Of a stretch of 64,000 nucleotides of DNA, positions 51,159 to 60,996 are shown one piece after another (position 1 is the stretch's first letter; the number at the start of each line of letters is the position of its first letter). The DNA is from Psychroflexus sediminis (GTDB lineage Bacteria > Bacteroidota > Bacteroidia > Flavobacteriales > Flavobacteriaceae). The stretch is taken from assembly GCF_900099815.1 (NCBI RefSeq), contig NZ_FNCW01000001.1, positions 253,933-317,932 of the forward strand, read 5' to 3'. Below the pieces are notes generated by a model. The model had not been told where the DNA came from. It made no database searches and was given only the letters and a program-made list of their open reading frames with translations. A program made the translations under genes and the position numbers.

Positions 51159-53069
51159 ATGCTACACATTCATAATCTTTCTGTTTCATTTGGCGGAGAG
51201 TATCTTTTCAAGGAAATCAGTTTTAAGCTGAGTGCAGGGAATAGAGTAGGTCTCATCGGGAAAAACGGAGCCGGGAAGTCGACTATGCTCAAGATTATTT
51301 CAGGTGAAATGCCACTGGATACCGGTCAGATTGCAAAGGATAAAGAGATCGCTATTGGGTTTTTAAAGCAAGATATCGATTTTGAAGAAGGGAGAACGGT
51401 TCTGGAGGAGGCTTATCAGGCTTTTGAGAAGATAAAATCTATAGAAGCAAAATTGGAGCATATCAATGAACAATTGGTAGAACGCACCGATTATGAAAGC
51501 GAGGGGTATAATCAGCTGATGATAGACCTGAATGACTATCAGCAGCAATACGAAATCCTTGGGGGATACAATTATCAGGGTGATACTGAAAAGGTCTTGA
51601 AAGGTCTGGGGTTCACCACTTCTGATTTTGACAAATTGACCGACACTTTTTCCGGAGGGTGGAGAATGCGAATAGAACTGGCTAAGTTGTTGCTGCAAAG
51701 CAATGATATTTTACTGCTGGATGAGCCGACCAACCACCTGGATATTGAGAGCATACTGTGGTTAGAAAGTTTCCTGCAGAATTTTCCAGGCTGTGTGGTT
51801 ATCGTTTCTCACGATAAAATGTTTTTGGATAATGTTACCAATAGAACCATTGAATTATCTCTAGGTCAAATTTACGATTACAATAAACCTTACTCAAAGT
51901 TTAAAGTCCTGAGAGAAGAGTTGCGCGAGCAACAGCTTGCTGCTCAAAAAAATCAGCAGAAAGAAATCGAACAGACCGAAAAGCTGATCAGTAAATTCAG
52001 GGCCAAAGCCAATAAGGCTTCCATGGCACAATCGCTGATCAAGAAGCTGGAAAAAACCGAAGTTATCGAAGTGGATGAAGAGGATAATCAGGTGATGAAT
52101 GTAAAATTCAACTCCTCCAAAAATCCGGGGAAAGTCGTGATTGAAGCTGAAGATTTATCGAAGTCATTTGGGCGAGATACCGTTTTTAAAGATGTCGATT
52201 TTTTAATCGAAAGAAATTCTAAAATTGCCTTTGTAGGGCAGAACGGACAGGGGAAATCTACGCTAGCCAAAATTATCGTCGGTGAGCTTGAGCATTCCGG
52301 TAACATCAAACTGGGCCATAATGTTGAAATCGGTTATTTTGCTCAAAATCAGGCGGAATATCTGGATGGAAACAAAACGGTGCTGGATACCATGATAGAT
52401 GCAGCCAATGAATCTAACCGAAGCCGTGTGCGTGATATTTTGGGTTCTTTTTTGTTCAGGGGCGATGATGTGACGAAATTTGTCAAGGTGCTTTCCGGAG
52501 GAGAAAGAAACCGTCTGGCGCTGGCTAAAATGTCTCTAACTCCCTTTAATGTGCTGATTATGGATGAGCCTACCAACCACCTGGACATTCAGTCTAAAAA
52601 CGTCTTAAAGGCAGCGCTCAATAATTTTGAAGGCACGCTAATTCTGGTGTCTCACGACAGAGATTTTCTGCAGGGTTTAGCCGATTCTATTTACGAATTC
52701 AGAAATAATACCGTTAAGGAATTCCTTGGAGACATCAATGATTACCTGAAATACAGAGCTCTGGAGTCGATGCGGGAGGTGGAGAAAAAAGACAAGAAGG
52801 CGAAGGAAGCTAAAGCACAATCTTCCACTAAGAACGATTACGAATTTCAAAAGAAACAAAAATCCCTTCAGAATAAGCTAAGTGGCGTGGAGTCAAAGAT
52901 TTCAAAACTGGAAAAAGAGGTCAAGGCCCTGGACAGGCAGCTGGAACTCCATTATGAAGAAACCATCCAAAAGGACAATTTCTTCGAAAACTACAATGCC
53001 AAAAAAAGCAAGCTCGAGACGCTTATGAAGTCCTGGGAAGAGCTCCAAATCAAAATAGAAAGTCTTTAA
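51159..53069 (+). CDS. ABC-F family ATPase (YheS/Uup-like translation factor)
   Basis: The 636-residue protein has two ATP-binding cassettes and no membrane segments. Walker A motifs are GKNGAGKST and GQNGQGKST, signature motifs TFSGGWRMR and LSGGERNRL, and Walker B motifs LLLDEPTNHLD and LIMDEPTNHLD. A charged linker (about 245-320) would reach the ribosomal tRNA sites, and a C-terminal coiled coil follows (~540-636). ABC-F proteins rescue stalled ribosomes or protect against antibiotics. Its generic layout does not point to a drug-resistance subtype. Confidence 0.93.
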   Translation: MLHIHNLSVSFGGEYLFKEISFKLSAGNRVGLIGKNGAGKSTMLKIISGEMPLDTGQIAKDKEIAIGFLKQDIDFEEGRTVLEEAYQAFEKIKSIEAKLEHINEQLVERTDYESEGYNQLMIDLNDYQQQYEILGGYNYQGDTEKVLKGLGFTTSDFDKLTDTFSGGWRMRIELAKLLLQSNDILLLDEPTNHLDIESILWLESFLQNFPGCVVIVSHDKMFLDNVTNRTIELSLGQIYDYNKPYSKFKVLREELREQQLAAQKNQQKEIEQTEKLISKFRAKANKASMAQSLIKKLEKTEVIEVDEEDNQVMNVKFNSSKNPGKVVIEAEDLSKSFGRDTVFKDVDFLIERNSKIAFVGQNGQGKSTLAKIIVGELEHSGNIKLGHNVEIGYFAQNQAEYLDGNKTVLDTMIDAANESNRSRVRDILGSFLFRGDDVTKFVKVLSGGERNRLALAKMSLTPFNVLIMDEPTNHLDIQSKNVLKAALNNFEGTLILVSHDRDFLQGLADSIYEFRNNTVKEFLGDINDYLKYRALESMREVEKKDKKAKEAKAQSSTKNDYEFQKKQKSLQNKLSGVESKISKLEKEVKALDRQLELHYEETIQKDNFFENYNAKKSKLETLMKSWEELQIKIESL

Positions 53070-53131
53070 GTTTTCATAAAATTAAAGATTCAACTTTAAC
53101 CTTCCTGTTTTAATGATGTCTTAAAATCATT

Positions 53132-54301
53132 ATGAGAAAAATTATATTATATGTGCTAGGAGTGCTTTTGCTGGCAGGAGGCGTATTAGGGGCTAAATTT
53201 ATTATTGATAGTAAAGAGGTTCCCAAGTCTGCATCAAGGAAAACCATCAAAACAGTATTTGTAGATACGGTTCAAAATTCTACAGTTCCCATTATAATTC
53301 CTGCCAATGGAAATCTTCTTGCCAAGCGCAGAGTTGAGCTGTATGCTGAAGTGCAGGGGGTTTTTGATTACAGCGCCAAAGCCTTCAGAACCGGACAGGC
53401 TTATAAAAAGGGTCAAACGTTAATCCGGATCGACGCTTTAGAATACAGAGCCTCAGTACAATCTGCAAAAAGTAACTTATACAATCAAATCACAGCCATA
53501 ATGCCCGATTTGAGGCTGGATTTTCCGGAAATCTATCCTAAATGGCAGAGGTATCTTAATGCCTTTGATATCAAAGAAACAGTGCCGCCACTGCCGGAGT
53601 ACGACTCGGAAAAAGAACGGTTTTTTATAAATGGCAGAGGTATCAATACGGCTTACTATAATGTCAAGAATCTCGAAGAGCGACTTCTCAAATATAAAAT
53701 AACGGCACCCTATGATGGTGTTTTAATTCAGGCCCTGGTTACCGAAGGCACCTTAATCCGAAGCGGAATGATGCTGGGTGAGTTTATAGATCCTGAAGTG
53801 TATGAGCTTCAGGTGGGCATTGCCAAAGATTATGCAGACCTTTTGAGAGAAGGGGGGTTCGTTAGCTTGATCAATAAGCAGGGCACACAGCGCTATTCGG
53901 GAAAAGTTAATCGAATCAATGCCAGTATAGATCAGGCGACCCAAACGGTAAGTGTCTTTATAGAAGTTAAGGATTCCTCTTTAAAAGAAGGAATGTATCT
54001 GAAGGCCTTGATCGAAGCCAAAAAAGAAGAAAATGCCATCTCTATTGACCGAAGCTTAATCGATGATGAGGATAACATTTTTGTGGTTAAGGACACGATC
54101 TTAAAGCGTCTAAAAGTCAAGCCGGTCTACTTTTCGGACGAGCAAGTCGTTGTTAAGGGTATTCCTGAGGGTGAACTTATTTTAGCCAAGCAGGTTCCTG
54201 GTGCCTTTAGTGGTATGCGAGTCGAAGTAATCAGGGGTAACAATTCTGAAGACCAGCCTCAGGAAGACTCCAAGGCAGAGAAAGAAAGCATTCAGGAATG
54301 A
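53132..54301 (+). CDS. RND efflux periplasmic adaptor (membrane fusion protein)
   Basis: The 389-residue protein has an N-terminal anchor (IILYVLGVLLLAGGVLGAKFII), then a biotinyl-lipoyl-like half (VELYAEVQGVF), a short helical hairpin around residues 110-190, the second lipoyl half (KITAPYDGVLIQALVTEGTLIRSG) and beta-barrel domains. It links the inner-membrane pump to the TolC-type channel. Its stop overlaps the pump start by 4 nt (ATGA), showing coupling. Confidence 0.93.
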   Translation: MRKIILYVLGVLLLAGGVLGAKFIIDSKEVPKSASRKTIKTVFVDTVQNSTVPIIIPANGNLLAKRRVELYAEVQGVFDYSAKAFRTGQAYKKGQTLIRIDALEYRASVQSAKSNLYNQITAIMPDLRLDFPEIYPKWQRYLNAFDIKETVPPLPEYDSEKERFFINGRGINTAYYNVKNLEERLLKYKITAPYDGVLIQALVTEGTLIRSGMMLGEFIDPEVYELQVGIAKDYADLLREGGFVSLINKQGTQRYSGKVNRINASIDQATQTVSVFIEVKDSSLKEGMYLKALIEAKKEENAISIDRSLIDDEDNIFVVKDTILKRLKVKPVYFSDEQVVVKGIPEGELILAKQVPGAFSGMRVEVIRGNNSEDQPQEDSKAEKESIQE

Positions 54302-57300
54302 GAAAAATCATCTCTTACTTCATCAAGTACCACGTGGCAGTCAATGTCATGATTTTAGCTTTTGTGATTTTCGGAACCATAGGCATGCTGCGTTTGCAAT
54401 CCTCCTTCTTTCCGCTAATCGAATCTGAAATTATCAATATCAACGTGACGTATCCCGGGGCAGCTCCGGAAGAAATTGAAGAGGGGATTGTCCTGAAAAT
54501 TGAGGATAATCTAAAGGGTTTGGTCGGTGTAGACCGGGTCACTTCAACCTCCAGAGAAAACGGGGGTAGTATCACCGTAGAGATCGATCGCGACGAAGAC
54601 ATTGATGTGATGTTGAGCGAGGTCAAAAACGCAGTAGACCGGGTTCCCAATTTTCCTTCGGGCATGGAACCCCTGGTGGTTGCCAAGCAGGAGAACATAC
54701 GCGAAACTTTCGATTATTTTGTAAGTGGAGAAGGCGTGGACCTGGCTACGCTGAAGCAAATCGCAAGACAGATGGAATACGATCTTCGGGCCATGGATGG
54801 TCTTTCTCAGATCGAAATCTCAGGGTATCCCGATGAAGAAATTGAAATCGCCGTGGATGAAGATGACCTGCTGGCCTACAACCTCACGTTTGCAGAGGTT
54901 GCCCAGGCCGTTTCCCGATCCAATATCCTCACAACAGGGGGGAGTATAAAAACAGATGTAGAAGATTTCCTAATCCGGGCCAATAACCGTTCTTATTATG
55001 GCGAGGAATTGAATAACCTGGTTGTAAAGTCTCAGCCGGATGGTACCCAGGTGACGCTGGGGGATGTGGCTGTCATTCGAGACCGATTTGCAGAAACCCC
55101 TAATGCTTCTTATATCAACGGAAGGGTTGCGGTAAGCGTTAATATCTCTACGACCAATAATGAAGATCTTATTGCTGCTGCCGAAAAAGTAAGACAGTAT
55201 GTCAAGGAGTATAATGAAAAAAATGATACCATAGAAATTATCATAGAGGATGACCGTAGCATCACCCTAAGGCAGCGGACTCAATTGTTAATCGAAAACG
55301 GAGCGGTAGGAATACTTCTCGTACTGGTGTTTTTATCTTTTTTCCTGAATACACGTCTGGCGTTTTGGGTGGCCTTTGGTCTGCCGATCTCGTTTTTAGG
55401 GATGTTTATTTTTGCCAGTTCCTTTGGCGTGACTATCAATGTCTTGTCTCTGTTTGGGATGATCATCGTCATAGGAATTCTGGTGGATGACGGCATTGTC
55501 ATTTCAGAAAATATCTACCAGCATTATGAAATGGGTAAAAAGCCGGTTCAGGCCGCCATAGATGGTACTATGGAGGTGCTTCCCCCTATCATTTCCGCGA
55601 TAATCACCACGGTATTGGCATTCTCCACTTTTTTATTTCTGGATAGCCGTATAGGTAAGTATTTTGGCGAGGTAAGTACAGTTGTTATTTTAACCCTCGT
55701 CGTATCATTGATTGAAGCCTTGATCATCCTGCCGGCTCACATCGCTCATTCCAAAGCTTTGGTAAGAGAAAAAGCGGGTGAGAAAGACACGGCTAAAGGA
55801 ATAGAAAAGCTGTTTAAGAAGATGAGACGAATGAACGTCTATGGTGATCGAGTCATGGTTTTTTTGAGAGATAAGTTTTATGAACCCGTGGTAAGATTTA
55901 CCGTCAAGAACCGATTTATAAGCTTTGCCATCATTACTACACTGCTCATCCTAACCATTGGATCCATTATGGGAGGTGTAGTCAGAGTCACCTTATTTCC
56001 CAGTATTGCCAGTGATCGTGTGAGTATAGATTTGCTGATGCCAGAAGGAACCAACCCTAAAACCACAGACAGTATCATCTCCATGGTGGAAGATGCAGCC
56101 TGGCGGGTCAATGAAGACTTTTCCAGGCGTCAGTCCGGCAATAAAGAGGTCGTCAGGAATATCGTAAGACGTGTAGGACCGGGAAATAATAAAGCTTCTT
56201 TACGGGTAAATTTACTTCCGGGGGAAGAACGTGATTTTGGATCCCCGGAAATTACGAATGCCATCAGAGAGGAGGTAGGCGAGGTGTATGGGGTGGAGCG
56301 TCTCACCTTTGGTTCCGGAGGAAATTTTGGGGGCAAGCCCGTTTCTGTCTCACTGCTGGGGAATAATCTGGAAGAGCTGGAACAGGCTAAAGAAGAACTG
56401 AAAGCCCTCCTGGAGGAGAATACTACACTTAAGGACGTCACGGATACGGATCCCGAAGGCATTAAAGAAATAAGCATTGACCTGAAGGATGAGGCTTATG
56501 CTTTAGGCTTGAACTTGGGTGATGTCATGAGCCAGGTGAGAGCAGGCTTTTTTGGGCTGCAGGCTCAGCGCTTTCAAAGGGGACAGGATGAAATTAAAGT
56601 CTGGGTCAGATATGATCGCGACAATCGGGAATCCATCAACGATCTGGATGATATGCGCATTGTGACCCCAGACGGGAATCGGGTGCCTTTTGGAGAGATA
56701 GCCACTTACTCCATTGAAAGAGGAACTGAGTCTATAAGCCATTTGGGCGGTTTAAGAGAAATTCGGGTAGAAGCCGATTTGGAAGATCCCAATGCCAGTT
56801 CCACAGATGCCATCGCCAACATCGATGAAAATATTTTACCGCCGATTCTGTCCAAATATCCAAGCGTGTCGGTGTCTTACGAAGGCCAGAATCGCGAAGC
56901 GGATAAGCTTACCGATTCTGCTAAAAATGTGTTCCCGGTTATCCTTTTTCTCATCTATGCGGTCATTGCCTTTACCTTCAGGAGTTACAGTCAGCCTTTG
57001 CTATTGATGTTCCTTATACCTTTCAGTGTCATTGGTGTAGCCTGGGGACATTACATACATGGCTTTCCGGTGAATGTCTTATCCTTATTAGGCATTATTG
57101 CGCTGGTGGGGATTATGGTCAATGACGGCCTGGTGCTCATCGGTAAATTCAACACTTATCTTCGGGACGGGATGGCTTTCGATACCGCCTTGATCGAAGC
57201 CGGGAAATCCAGATTCAGAGCTATATTTTTAACCTCACTAACGACCATAGCCGGGATAGCTCCTTTACTTCTGGAACGCAGCAGGCAGGCTCAGTTTTTA

Positions 57301-57561
57301 AAACCCATGGCCATATCCATAGCCTATGGTATTTTTATAGCGACCTTTCTTACGCTGCTGTTTTTACCCTTGTTATTATCGATTACTAATTCAGCAAAAA
57401 CGAGATTCAAATGGCTTTCAACGGGGGAACAGGTCAGTAAAGAATCTGTAGAACGGGCGATAAAAGAGCAGGAAGAAGAAGCGCATCGCCAGGAAGAAAT
57501 CGATGAGGCTAACCGCGATTCAGAAACCGGCCAAAACCAATTTAAACCTAAAGATCATTAG
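54298..57561 (+). CDS. RND-family efflux pump permease (AcrB/HAE-1-like)
   Basis: The 1087-residue transporter has 12 predicted membrane helices in two halves and two large periplasmic domains. It opens with YHVAVNVMILAFVIFG and VTYPGAAPEEIEEGI. The fourth helix has the proton-relay pair DD (ILVDDGIVISENIYQH), and the second half has NVLSLLGIIALVGIMVNDGLVL. A soluble, acidic C-terminal tail of ~50 residues follows. Whether it exports drugs, lipids or metals is not evident; the DD pair without a metal-type Met pathway points to organic substrates. Confidence 0.94.
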   Translation: MRKIISYFIKYHVAVNVMILAFVIFGTIGMLRLQSSFFPLIESEIININVTYPGAAPEEIEEGIVLKIEDNLKGLVGVDRVTSTSRENGGSITVEIDRDEDIDVMLSEVKNAVDRVPNFPSGMEPLVVAKQENIRETFDYFVSGEGVDLATLKQIARQMEYDLRAMDGLSQIEISGYPDEEIEIAVDEDDLLAYNLTFAEVAQAVSRSNILTTGGSIKTDVEDFLIRANNRSYYGEELNNLVVKSQPDGTQVTLGDVAVIRDRFAETPNASYINGRVAVSVNISTTNNEDLIAAAEKVRQYVKEYNEKNDTIEIIIEDDRSITLRQRTQLLIENGAVGILLVLVFLSFFLNTRLAFWVAFGLPISFLGMFIFASSFGVTINVLSLFGMIIVIGILVDDGIVISENIYQHYEMGKKPVQAAIDGTMEVLPPIISAIITTVLAFSTFLFLDSRIGKYFGEVSTVVILTLVVSLIEALIILPAHIAHSKALVREKAGEKDTAKGIEKLFKKMRRMNVYGDRVMVFLRDKFYEPVVRFTVKNRFISFAIITTLLILTIGSIMGGVVRVTLFPSIASDRVSIDLLMPEGTNPKTTDSIISMVEDAAWRVNEDFSRRQSGNKEVVRNIVRRVGPGNNKASLRVNLLPGEERDFGSPEITNAIREEVGEVYGVERLTFGSGGNFGGKPVSVSLLGNNLEELEQAKEELKALLEENTTLKDVTDTDPEGIKEISIDLKDEAYALGLNLGDVMSQVRAGFFGLQAQRFQRGQDEIKVWVRYDRDNRESINDLDDMRIVTPDGNRVPFGEIATYSIERGTESISHLGGLREIRVEADLEDPNASSTDAIANIDENILPPILSKYPSVSVSYEGQNREADKLTDSAKNVFPVILFLIYAVIAFTFRSYSQPLLLMFLIPFSVIGVAWGHYIHGFPVNVLSLLGIIALVGIMVNDGLVLIGKFNTYLRDGMAFDTALIEAGKSRFRAIFLTSLTTIAGIAPLLLERSRQAQFLKPMAISIAYGIFIATFLTLLFLPLLLSITNSAKTRFKWLSTGEQVSKESVERAIKEQEEEAHRQEEIDEANRDSETGQNQFKPKDH

Positions 57562-57566
57562 ATGAT

Positions 57567-58892
57567 ATGAGAGTATTTTCCATCAGCATATTGACTTTTA
57601 TCCTCAGTTTATGTAGTTCTGCTCCAACGCATGCTCAGGAACTATTGAGCAAAAAAGAAGCCATTACTCAAATGTTATCCAATAACTTTGGTATTCAGCT
57701 GGCAGAAAATCAGTTGGAGATCGCTGATAATAACCAGGGCATCCTTAATTCCGGATATCTGCCCAGGCTTACCGGTAATGCCGGGGGTAACTACACCAAG
57801 GATGACCAGGACGTGACCTTTCGTGACGGTGAGCAAAACTCTATTGTTGGTGCTGAGACAACGCGTTATAACGCCTCCATCAACTTAAACTACACCTTAT
57901 TTGACGGACTCGGGAGATTTTGGAATTATAAGCGTTTAAAAGAAGAGTACGATTTGTCTTCCCTGGAAGCAAGGCAGACCATAGAAACCACCATGCTGCA
58001 ATTGTTCACGGTCTATTATGAAGTCGCCCGGCTTACAGAAAATGAACAGGTGTTGCAACAAACCTATAAAAATACAAAGCAGCGCTTAAAGCGAGCGGAG
58101 TATAATTTTCAGTTCGGACAGGTCAATAAGCTGGAAGTGCTAAATGCTGAGGTAGATCTCGTCAATGACAGCATCAATCTGATGAATAATCGTCAGCTGT
58201 TAAAAAATGCCAAGCGCGATTTGAATGTCGTCATTAACTCAGAACTTGAACAGAACTTCGAGGTGGATACGCTTGTGAGTTTTACCAGTCCAATTCAGAT
58301 CGAAAACTTTGTAAATACGTCCCAGTCCAATAATGTTCGTCTTTTACAGGCGGAAAAGAACATTACAATAAGCGATTATGATTATAAGGCCAGTAAAGCT
58401 GTGTTTTTACCTTCCATTGGACTGACGGGGTCTTATGGATGGAATGAGGGTAACTTCCCCGTGACCAGTTTTGCGACCTCCAGCACCACGACCGGTGTCT
58501 CTGGCGGCATCAGTTTAACCTGGGATCTGTTTGATGGCGGAAGCGGAATTACCCGAATGAAGAACGCCAAAATTAATTATGATAACCAACAGCTGGTCAA
58601 AGCTCAGATCAGGCAGCAGGTCAAGCGGGATATCTCGAATGCGCTGGGAAACTATCACACCAGGCTTGAAGTTTTGGAGCTTCAGACCCAGAACATACTG
58701 ACGGCCAAAAATAATTTTGAACGTTCAAATGAGCAGTACAAGCTGGGGCAGATTACCTCGGTGGAACTTCGTCAGGCACAGATCAACCTGCTCAACGCCC
58801 AAACCAGTAAAAACCTGGCCAAATACGATGCTAAAATTGCCGAGCTGGAGTTATTGCAGTTAACCGGTCAGCTTCTAAATGTAGATTTCTAA
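57567..58892 (+). CDS. TolC-family outer-membrane channel
   Basis: The 441 residues have a signal peptide (ending ...APTHAQ) and the duplicated helical TolC fold. The first repeat includes NNFGIQLAENQLEIADNNQGI and the second TAKNNFERSNEQYKLGQITSVELRQAQINLLNAQ. It provides the outer-membrane exit of the RND system and lies 5 nt after the pump gene. Confidence 0.94.
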   Translation: MRVFSISILTFILSLCSSAPTHAQELLSKKEAITQMLSNNFGIQLAENQLEIADNNQGILNSGYLPRLTGNAGGNYTKDDQDVTFRDGEQNSIVGAETTRYNASINLNYTLFDGLGRFWNYKRLKEEYDLSSLEARQTIETTMLQLFTVYYEVARLTENEQVLQQTYKNTKQRLKRAEYNFQFGQVNKLEVLNAEVDLVNDSINLMNNRQLLKNAKRDLNVVINSELEQNFEVDTLVSFTSPIQIENFVNTSQSNNVRLLQAEKNITISDYDYKASKAVFLPSIGLTGSYGWNEGNFPVTSFATSSTTTGVSGGISLTWDLFDGGSGITRMKNAKINYDNQQLVKAQIRQQVKRDISNALGNYHTRLEVLELQTQNILTAKNNFERSNEQYKLGQITSVELRQAQINLLNAQTSKNLAKYDAKIAELELLQLTGQLLNVDF

Positions 58893-59074
58893 TGTTTGAA
58901 CATTACTTTCAGTGTCCGTATTGCTGGGAAGACATCAGCATGTTGCTGGACCCTTCGGTCAGGCAGCAAACCTATGTGGAAGATTGCGAAGTCTGCTGTA
59001 ATCCTATTGAAGTCAGTGTGCGATTTGAAGACGAAGAACTTCAGGAATTCAGAGCTGAAGATATTGAGCAATAA
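58892..59074 (+). CDS. CPXCG-motif cysteine-rich small protein
   Basis: The 60-residue protein MFEHYFQCPYCWEDISMLLD... ends with an acidic tail. Two cysteine pairs (CPYC and CEVCC) suggest a zinc ribbon of the CPXCG family. The start overlaps the TolC stop by one base (TAATG), so it belongs to the efflux operon at its 3' end. Alternative frames here (58889-59071 minus, 58896-59165 plus) lack family features. Function is unknown. Confidence 0.85.
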   Translation: MFEHYFQCPYCWEDISMLLDPSVRQQTYVEDCEVCCNPIEVSVRFEDEELQEFRAEDIEQ

Positions 59075-59088
59075 AGTTGAAGTTTTAT

Positions 59089-59119
59089 TTTGTGGAATTG
59101 ATAATTCTACTTATATTTG
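59089..59119 (+). promoter_or_regulatory. Promoter of tRNA-fMet
   Basis: TTTG (59089-59092), 19-nt spacer, TATATTTG (59112-59119): an exact Bacteroidota consensus, about 37 nt before the mature tRNA 5' end. Confidence 0.8.
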
Positions 59120-59155
59120 CAGTCCGATATTAAAAAGACAATTACAAACATATAT

Positions 59156-59228
<73 letters not shown>

Positions 59229-59250
59229 CTACTTAAATATCAATTAAATC

Positions 59251-59280
59251 AACGGATTGTGTCTCACAATCCGTTTTTTT
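59251..59280 (+). terminator. Terminator after tRNA-fMet
   Basis: An 11-bp perfect stem (AACGGATTGTG/CACAATCCGTT) with TCT loop and T5, 22 nt after the tRNA 3' end. Confidence 0.92.
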
Positions 59281-59337
59281 ATGCCTTCATTTTTTTTACT
59301 TTTACAAAGAGTACACGATAAAGTACACGATCCAATC

Positions 59338-60639
59338 ATGAAATTAGATTATTCTGAACCAAATATCTATACAGGTGGGGTAGACATTAATTCCTGGTCT
59401 AAGCTCTCAAAAGAAGATAAAAAAGAGGCTCTATCTAAAAGTTGGTACGTGTATTATTCCTTTAGAGATCCAAAAACTGGTAAGCTTAAAAGACAAACCA
59501 ATATAAAAGCAGGTGCGAATCAGTTTAAAACTAAGCGTGAGCGCTATTCTTTTCTTAGAACGATGCGAGAAGCCCTCTCAAAACTGTTAGAGCTAGGATT
59601 CAATCCCTATAAAGATAACAGCGATCTGGAAGCCAAGCTGTTTTCCGATAACCAGGAACCAGCCGAAAAACAGTCAAAACCTAAACCAACACCTGCACTT
59701 CAGCCTGAGCCAGGTCCTGTGCCTGTAGAAACTGAGGAAGACATCATGAGCATTGACCAAGCTTTTAAGTTTGGCTTGTCTATGAAAGAGCATATGATGA
59801 ATACAAACTCATACGTTCAATACAAGAGCAGAATTGGTCTTTTTGAAAAGTGGCTTAGAGAGGAAAAACTATTCGATAAGCCCATTACCAGCATTACTAA
59901 AAAGACTGTCAATCAGTATTTGAATACTATTGTAAAGAAGACCAGTGCCAGAAACCGCAATAATTCCCGGACCGATATCGCTTCCTTATTTCAACTGCTG
60001 GAAGAAAACGAAATCGTTAAATCCAATTTCGTACAATCCATTCCAAAATTAAAGACCGTTCCCAAACGAAATAAGACGTATACGCCAGATCAGGAAAAGA
60101 AAATCAACACTCATCTTGAGAAACATGATCCGACTTTACACCTGTTTATCAAATTTATCAGTCTTAATTTTCTTAGGCCTATTGAAGTTTGCAGATTAAA
60201 AATCAGAGATGTCGACTTGAAAGATAAAAAGCTTTACGTCAAGGCTAAAAATCAGCCGGTAAAAATCAAAATCATACCTGATATTCTTATCAAGGATATA
60301 CCAGATCTGTCCAAACTCCCTGGCGATGCTTTACTGTTTGGTCGCTTTGGTATTGGAGAAGCATGGAGTGCTTCGGAAACCAACAGAAGAAATGAATTCT
60401 CTAAACGCTTTAAAGAGGTGAAAGATCATTTTGGGCTGGGAGAGGAATTTGGTTTATACAGTTTCAGGCATACGTTTATCACTAAATTATACAGAAAGCT
60501 TAGAGAGAAAAGCTCACCCAACGAAACCAAAAGCAAACTCATGCTGATTACTGGTCATTCTACCATGGACGCACTGGAAAAGTATTTACGCGATATTGAT
60601 GCTGAACTGCCAGAGGATTATTCGCACTTATTTAAGTAA
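59338..60639 (+). CDS. Tyrosine recombinase / integrase of a tRNA-associated element
   Basis: The product is 433 residues from the ATG at 59338 (MKLDYSEPNIYTGGVDINSW); in-frame starts at 59257 and 59281 add a non-conserved N-terminus. The arm-binding N-terminal domain is followed by a Pro-rich linker (residues ~115-135), a core-binding SAM-like domain (~140-230) and the catalytic domain. Arg280 (RPIEVCRL), Arg377-His378 (YSFRHTF, with Tyr in place of the first box-II His) and the nucleophile Tyr416 (LEKYLRDI) are visible. The position after tRNA-fMet suggests integration at that gene. The distal att site is not in view. Confidence 0.93.
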   Translation: MKLDYSEPNIYTGGVDINSWSKLSKEDKKEALSKSWYVYYSFRDPKTGKLKRQTNIKAGANQFKTKRERYSFLRTMREALSKLLELGFNPYKDNSDLEAKLFSDNQEPAEKQSKPKPTPALQPEPGPVPVETEEDIMSIDQAFKFGLSMKEHMMNTNSYVQYKSRIGLFEKWLREEKLFDKPITSITKKTVNQYLNTIVKKTSARNRNNSRTDIASLFQLLEENEIVKSNFVQSIPKLKTVPKRNKTYTPDQEKKINTHLEKHDPTLHLFIKFISLNFLRPIEVCRLKIRDVDLKDKKLYVKAKNQPVKIKIIPDILIKDIPDLSKLPGDALLFGRFGIGEAWSASETNRRNEFSKRFKEVKDHFGLGEEFGLYSFRHTFITKLYRKLREKSSPNETKSKLMLITGHSTMDALEKYLRDIDAELPEDYSHLFK

Positions 60640-60996
60640 AAAAAAAGCATTTACTGAATAGAGCTATCTTACTCTTTGAAACAAAAATGTTCCAAGAGTA
60701 AGATGGTTATCTAATTCTGGAGTTATATGTTCTATAAAGAGAGCTAAAAAGGTTTAATATGGAGGGATTTCGAACAATAAGAAACAAGAACTAACATTAA
60801 ACTTCAGTTGGATACAATGAAATACATATTAAGTGCAATAAGGAACATTGAAAAACATGCTTACCGTTACTTAACTTAACATAACGTGAACTATCCTTAC
60901 ATAACCTAACAAATCGTATCATAACGTCACGTATCGTCCCCTAACCTAACATCAGCTTAAAACCTATCACTATCATGTCTAATTTTGGAATTAGAT
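60640..60996 (+). other. Non-coding region carrying a 20-bp-phased repeat array
   Basis: No gene is supported. Its right half contains the regularly spaced CATAAC/CCTAAC repeats described separately. The left half (60640-60850) shows no clear structure. Confidence 0.5.
60880..60959 (+). repeat. Four 20-bp iteron-like units headed by CATAAC or CCTAAC
   Basis: CATAAC occurs at 60880, 60900 and 60920, and CCTAAC at 60940, exactly 20 bp apart. Extra CTAAC or CTTAAC copies fill half-phase positions (60870, 60875, 60905, 60945). Units share further bases (for example GTATC or CTATC in the second half). Regular two-turn spacing suggests a protein-binding array, such as integrase arm sites, Xis sites or an element regulator. 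Confidence 0.55.

Noticed and set aside
59257-59337. Longer integrase reading frame
   Set aside because: The first part lies in the tRNA terminator hairpin; the conserved N-terminus begins at 59338.
60870-60959. CRISPR array
   Set aside because: The repeats are only about 6 bp within 20-bp units, without long identical repeats or unique spacers, and there are no cas genes.
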